Source: JAVVEH01 sp032251435
Lineage (GTDB): Bacteria; Verrucomicrobiota; Lentisphaeria; Oligosphaerales; MVZH01
Length of the DNA: 64,000 bases
Direction: 5' to 3'
Assembly (NCBI GenBank): GCA_032251435.1
Contig: JAVVEH010000003.1
Location: forward strand, 62,001-126,000
Made by a program: the position numbers and the translations under genes. The notes under the pieces were generated by a model, which saw only the letters and a list, made by a program, of their open reading frames with translations, made no database searches and was not told where the DNA came from. Shown here in pieces: positions 62,256 through 64,000 of this stretch (its first letter is position 1; every line of letters starts with the position of its first letter).

Positions 62256-63458
62256 TCACTTTTTCCATCCACCAAGATCAAGTTTCAAGCCCTTCCGCTG
62301 AAAGGTGGGAACATCCAGATTCTCCTCACGATAACGGGTGGGCGATGTGTTGGCGAAAAGTCCAAGGGAATATTCCTGAATCGGCAGTTCCTCCTGGATA
62401 AGGGGCCCCCCGCGATGGTGGCGGGGCGGGGATTTCACCGGTTCGGAAACGGGGGATGGACCGGCGGCCTCAGCGGCGGGGGTCATGCGTGACGCGTGGG
62501 CGCTGTCCACACACAAGATGCCTGTCATCCGCACGTCGTCATCCGCATCGTCCACGCGGCAGACACCAATGGATAAACGAACCCCCTCACCAAAACTTTT
62601 TTCCAGCCTGGCGACACACGCTGACACCTCAGTGATGGTGACCGGTCCCTTGACATGCAGGCAAATCACGGCGTCAACCACCTCGTTAAGCGAATCGGCG
62701 GACCCGATAAGCGGGCAATTCAAAAAGCTCTCGACGGCCGCCGTCCATCGACCCGCGCCGCTGCCTTTCCCGGAAGCCAGGCGGCACAAGCCGGTCTGCC
62801 GTCGAAGAACCGCCTGGATCGTGCCAAAATCCGCGGACAGCATCCGGTCGGCCCACGCCATGCCGGCCATGCCGCCGACACACTCGGCTATCATTCGATC
62901 GGCGATGGCGAAGGCTTCTCCCGCGTCAATATCCGCCGCGCAATGCGAAAACAACGCGTCGTTGGGAATCGCGGCCACACTATCGGCGTATTCCCTCAAC
63001 TGGGGCAACACCTCTTCGGCCTGAGTCCGTTTCCAGGTTCCTTCGAAAGCGAAAGGCACCGTCACCATGAAAAACGATGGAACTCCCAGGTCGCGGGCGT
63101 GCCGGGCCAGACTGACCGCCGCTCCGGTTCCCGTTCCGCCGCCCAGTCCGGCGCAGACAATGACCAGCCGCGCCCCGTCCATCACCCGCCGGAAATCCGC
63201 GGCCGCGGCGGCGGCCGCCCGCTGTCCCATGGACACATCCCCCCCGCAGCCATGCGGACGGTTCACGCCCCGGCCGATACGGATAACCTCAATGCCCGCG
63301 GCCCCGACCAGGCTTTCCTCATCTGTGTCAATTCCCACCAGTCTCAGCCGACGGGAGGCGGGCAACCGGGCGAGCTCCATCAGGAAGCGGGAACCGCTGT
63401 GCCCGACACCCAGAACAAGCACCTCTCCATCTGGTTTTCTATCACCATCTGAGGGCAT
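62256..63458 (-). CDS. ftsZ: Divergent FtsZ-like tubulin GTPase
   Basis: The 400-residue protein keeps the tubulin signature GGGTGTGAA at 106-114, VTVPFAFEGTWKR, VAAIPNDALF and the C-terminal peptide ENLDVPTFQRKG at 379-390 that would bind FtsA. It differs in key loops. The T1 loop reads GVGHSGSRF instead of a Gly-rich GGGGxN. In the T7 loop, normally Asn-x-Asp-x-x-Asp, it has Ser208-Ala-Asp210-Phe-Gly-Thr213, so one of the catalytic Asp residues is Thr. GTP turnover in filaments may be slow or different. GGAGGT precedes the ATG. It overlaps ftsA by 17 bases, the normal ftsA-ftsZ order, which supports a division role. Confidence 0.9.
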   Translation of the reverse strand: MPSDGDRKPDGEVLVLGVGHSGSRFLMELARLPASRRLRLVGIDTDEESLVGAAGIEVIRIGRGVNRPHGCGGDVSMGQRAAAAAAADFRRVMDGARLVIVCAGLGGGTGTGAAVSLARHARDLGVPSFFMVTVPFAFEGTWKRTQAEEVLPQLREYADSVAAIPNDALFSHCAADIDAGEAFAIADRMIAECVGGMAGMAWADRMLSADFGTIQAVLRRQTGLCRLASGKGSGAGRWTAAVESFLNCPLIGSADSLNEVVDAVICLHVKGPVTITEVSACVARLEKSFGEGVRLSIGVCRVDDADDDVRMTGILCVDSAHASRMTPAAEAAGPSPVSEPVKSPPRHHRGGPLIQEELPIQEYSLGLFANTSPTRYREENLDVPTFQRKGLKLDLGGWKK

Positions 63459-64000
63459 TGCGAAGACCTCCGAAAAGCTTGCCGAAAAACGTTGTCACAT
63501 CCTGTAAAATCTTGTCCGTCACCGTTTTTTTCTCCCCGTCCTCAATTTTTTCTAAAAACTTGGCCCATCTGAGCAAGCCGATCGGTGTCGCGAAGGCCGG
63601 ACTGGACGCGACATCATCAATGCAGAAGACATCCCGGGGTATCCCCGCCCGCACCGGCAGTTGGAAGACTCTGTGGGCCAGTTCATCCACACCTTTTATC
63701 AGCGCCCCGCCCCCTGTCAACATGACACCATTGGGCATTCTGGGAAGCGCCGATTGCCGGTTCAAATCTTCAAGAATAATATCAAACAACTCCTTGAGGC
63801 GCTCTTCCGCCACCAACTCGATGACGGAAGCGGGAATCGTTCTAGTCTTCATGCCGGGAACGGCGATCTTCACGGGTCGCTCATCCCCGTCCGGAGTCAT
63901 CACCGCCGAGGCGCCGAAACGGTCCAAGGTCTTAACGATTCCCCGCGCTTTCACCATGGGGATTTCCAAGCCAATCGCCAAGTCGTTGGCGATGTGATCC
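63442..64000 (-). CDS. ftsA: Cell division protein FtsA, C-terminal part
   Basis: The frame is open to the window edge, so the 5' part of the gene lies outside. The visible 185 residues include DHIANDLAIGLEIPMVKARG (start of the second actin-like subdomain), MPNGVMLTGGGALIKGVDELA (nucleotide-binding loop), VFQLPVRAGIPRDV and FATPIGLLRWAKF, all typical of FtsA. The C-terminal amphipathic membrane helix is probably FFGKLFGGLRNALRW. FtsA anchors FtsZ filaments to the membrane. Its stop lies inside the ftsZ start region (17-base overlap). Confidence 0.93.
   Translation of the reverse strand, partial: DHIANDLAIGLEIPMVKARGIVKTLDRFGASAVMTPDGDERPVKIAVPGMKTRTIPASVIELVAEERLKELFDIILEDLNRQSALPRMPNGVMLTGGGALIKGVDELAHRVFQLPVRAGIPRDVFCIDDVASSPAFATPIGLLRWAKFLEKIEDGEKKTVTDKILQDVTTFFGKLFGGLRNALRW

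Overview
The window is a GC-rich chromosomal segment from a diderm bacterium. The envelope evidence is a porin-like barrel ending in phenylalanine, several lipoproteins, RseP, and an FtsA-FtsZ pair. The gene content (a PEP-CTERM-type CAAX protease tail, TRL-like lipoproteins, a sulfatase-modifying-factor-like protein fused to a DUF4388 domain, giant TPR proteins, a divergent FtsZ) suggests the PVC group, most likely Kiritimatiellota, Lentisphaerota or a relative. That placement is inference; no rRNA gene is present.

Layout. 1-4490: end of a CAAX-type protease, xseA-xseB, an alkaline-phosphatase-superfamily gene, and a convergent cytoplasmic alpha-amylase. 4491-5292: a repeat-rich gap with a four-helix-bundle gene remnant. 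5293-15342: an 8-kb secreted TPR protein, a YeeE/YedE sulfur-transporter pair, a striking inverted repeat and a DUF4410 lipoprotein. 15343-15975: a dense block of small repeats. 15976-22232: a minus-strand run with a radical SAM protein, two TRL-like lipoproteins and a translationally coupled trio (AMP ligase, FAD oxidoreductase, HxxxD acyltransferase) that looks like a small biosynthetic cluster. 22479-27884: FKBP, glutaredoxin-like protein, an AT-richer esterase with C-terminal repeats, a glycosyltransferase and a branched-chain aminotransferase.

28258-34266 is an AT-richer accessory island. It holds a frameshifted orphan type I restriction subunit, a HigBA-like toxin-antitoxin pair and a DUF4143 ATPase preceded by 22-bp-spaced operator-like repeats. 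34337-46590 is mostly housekeeping: a Ser/Thr kinase coupled to phosphoglucomutase, ffh, galactokinase, proB, a ProA-like gene lacking the catalytic cysteine, tlyA, M18 aminopeptidase and rseP. 46744-59970 holds a cupin, a DUF4388-TM-FGE protein, a large secreted protein of unknown function, a lipoprotein coupled to a polyprenyl synthase, a nucleotide-sugar dehydrogenase, a porin and a Gfo/Idh/MocA oxidoreductase. 60262-64000 holds lysS, rpsU, a divergent ftsZ and the 3' end of ftsA.

Several intergenic regions carry short repeats of recurring families: a 9-bp tandem repeat, hairpins with a GAGAC/GTCTC apex, and a GGACTGCGGAATCCAG palindrome. The strongest leads for something new are the ProA-like and FtsZ-like proteins with altered active sites, the three-gene biosynthetic trio, the 22-bp-spaced operators in the island, and the structured inverted repeat at 14594-14702.
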